Origin: Acidobacteria bacterium CG_4_9_14_3_um_filter_49_7
Lineage (GTDB): Bacteria > Acidobacteriota > Holophagae > Thermotomaculales > Thermotomaculaceae
Direction of reading: 5' to 3'
Assembly (NCBI GenBank): GCA_002789615.1
Contig: PFTO01000085.1
Span: 1-7,620, forward strand
DNA length: 7,620 bases
Under the pieces are notes generated by a model. The model saw nothing but the letters and a program-made list of their open reading frames with translations. It ran no database searches and was not told the DNA's origin. Every line of letters starts with the position of its first letter. Position 1 is the stretch's first letter. Position numbers and translations under genes: made by a program. Below, piece by piece: positions 6,715 to 7,620 of this stretch.

Positions 6715-7575
6715 ATGGTGGACACACTCTTATATGTTTTGTCCTACATTTTGATTGCCGGAGGGATCGCCTGGGCCGGCTATTCCATGTTCGAAGCGAT
6801 TCAGTTGGGTTACCGTCGGTACCGCAGTTCCTATGACAAGAAGGTAAATGGGGAACTGCAGAAAAATTTCATGCCATATTCAACGGATCGTTTTTTCAGA
6901 AATAATATGCTGGCAATGGTGGGACTGGCAGCGGTCGGTTATTTGTTGACCAGCAGCATTCTCTTCACGCTGCTCTTCGGGGCGGCCGGTTATTACCTGC
7001 CCAAGCTCTCCCTGAAGATGTCCGCTCACAAGCGCGCGGGAAAATTGGAATTACAGCTTGTGGATGCACTGTATGTTCTGTCCAACTCGGTTTCTGCGGG
7101 ACTGACCATGCCAATGGCCTGTGAAGTGGTGACCAAGCAGCTGGTGCCGCCGGTTTCCCAGGAATTCGGACTACTGGTGAACGAAATTCGCCTGGGTGTT
7201 CCCTTTGACCGGGCATTGGAAAACATGGCAAGCCGTTTAAAATCAAATAACTTTGACCTGATGACCACATCCATTCTTGTCGCACGTCAGACCGGTGGAA
7301 ACATTGCGGAAATTTTCAAGTCTCTGGCTTTGTCGATCAAGGAAATCATGCGCCTGGAGGCCAAGGTGAAGTCGCTTACGGCCCAGGGTCGAATGCAGGC
7401 ATTCGTTCTGGGAGGGTTACCATTTTTTCTGGCTGCGATTCTCTCTAAGATTGACCCGGGTCTGATGAAACCATTATTCAACACTCCGCAGGGGACCATG
7501 ATCCTCTTTGTTGCGTTGTTATTTTGGCTTGTCGGGATCTACCTGATCCGTAAAGTCATCAACATCGATATATAG
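6715..7575 (+). CDS. tadB: TadB, inner-membrane platform protein (T2SSF family)
   Basis: This 286-residue protein belongs to the type II secretion F (T2SSF) family of platform proteins on which the CpaF ATPase acts. Membrane segments are predicted at about 4-22, 64-95 (probably two passes), 228-244 and 261-278. The cytoplasmic T2SSF domain spans about 112-238: LELQLVDALYVLSNSVSAGL (111-130), NEIRLGVPFDRALENMASRL (156-175), then QTGGNIAEIFKSLA (192-205) and MRLEAKVKSLTAQGRMQAF (212-230). These match the family closely, and the length is usual for TadB. The start ATG is three bases after the cpaF stop, with AAGGTG six bases upstream of it lying inside the end of cpaF. TadB normally pairs with TadC, and a tadC-like start follows nine bases downstream. 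Confidence 0.94.
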   Translation: MVDTLLYVLSYILIAGGIAWAGYSMFEAIQLGYRRYRSSYDKKVNGELQKNFMPYSTDRFFRNNMLAMVGLAAVGYLLTSSILFTLLFGAAGYYLPKLSLKMSAHKRAGKLELQLVDALYVLSNSVSAGLTMPMACEVVTKQLVPPVSQEFGLLVNEIRLGVPFDRALENMASRLKSNNFDLMTTSILVARQTGGNIAEIFKSLALSIKEIMRLEAKVKSLTAQGRMQAFVLGGLPFFLAAILSKIDPGLMKPLFNTPQGTMILFVALLFWLVGIYLIRKVINIDI

Positions 7576-7579
7576 GGGG
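7574..7579 (+). promoter_or_regulatory. Ribosome binding site of the gene after tadB
   Basis: AGGGGG, overlapping the TAG stop of tadB, lies five bases before ATG 7585. It supports a new gene starting there and its coupling to tadB. Confidence 0.6.
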
Positions 7580-7584
7580 CGGCC

Positions 7585-7620
7585 ATGTTATACGAACTTG
7601 GCGGATATGCACTGTTTTTC
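7585..7620 (+). CDS. Start of the next gene, probably TadC (3' end outside window)
   Basis: Only 12 codons are visible (MLYELGGYALFF), open to the right edge. A good ribosome binding site lies five bases upstream, and the gap after tadB is nine bases. Position directly after tadB and the short hydrophobic start fit TadC, the second T2SSF platform protein, which almost always follows tadB. The visible sequence is too short to prove this. Confidence 0.6.
   Translation, partial: MLYELGGYALFF

Overview
This window is one continuous, plus-strand block of a Tad (tight adherence / Flp pilus) secretion locus. The gene order is: 3' part of a TadG-like protein, TadE-like pseudopilin, an uncharacterised membrane-anchored protein, CpaB (RcpC), CpaC secretin (RcpA), an FHA-CpaF (TadA) ATPase fusion, TadB, and the first 12 codons of what is probably TadC. 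Genes overlap or lie at most 28 bases apart, and I see no terminator or convincing promoter between them. The whole window therefore reads as the middle of one operon that enters from the left and leaves to the right.

The organism is most likely a diderm (Gram-negative type) bacterium: the locus encodes an outer-membrane secretin with a cleavable signal peptide and a CpaB periplasmic partner. Base composition looks near 50% G+C, with Shine-Dalgarno motifs of the AGGAGG type. The FHA domain fused to CpaF, and the TadE/TadG genes placed upstream of cpaB instead of at the 3' end, would fit a deltaproteobacterium-like or related lineage. That placement is a guess from general knowledge, not a result.

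Left region (1-2998) holds the envelope and pilus-associated part. The TadG-like protein is rich in cysteines, with a C-terminus resembling TadE/G-like proteins. The TadE-like protein has a textbook prepilin-type site. The third gene encodes a bitopic protein with two weakly similar segments and no known name. Middle region (3027-5062) encodes the periplasmic and outer-membrane channel: CpaB and the CpaC secretin. Right region (5059-7620) encodes the inner-membrane motor: the CpaF ATPase with all Walker, Asp and His boxes intact, then the platform proteins TadB and TadC.

Together these products would assemble and extrude a Flp-type pilus. CpaF powers assembly on the TadB/TadC platform, CpaB and CpaC form the path across periplasm and outer membrane, and TadE/TadG act as minor pilins or accessory proteins. 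Not seen here are the major Flp pilin, the TadV/CpaA prepilin peptidase, CpaD/RcpB and the TadZ/CpaE localisation ATPase; they must lie outside the window or be absent. The points most worth a second look are the cysteine-rich TadG-like protein with an internal run of eight G, the unnamed protein between tadE and cpaB, and the FHA-CpaF fusion.
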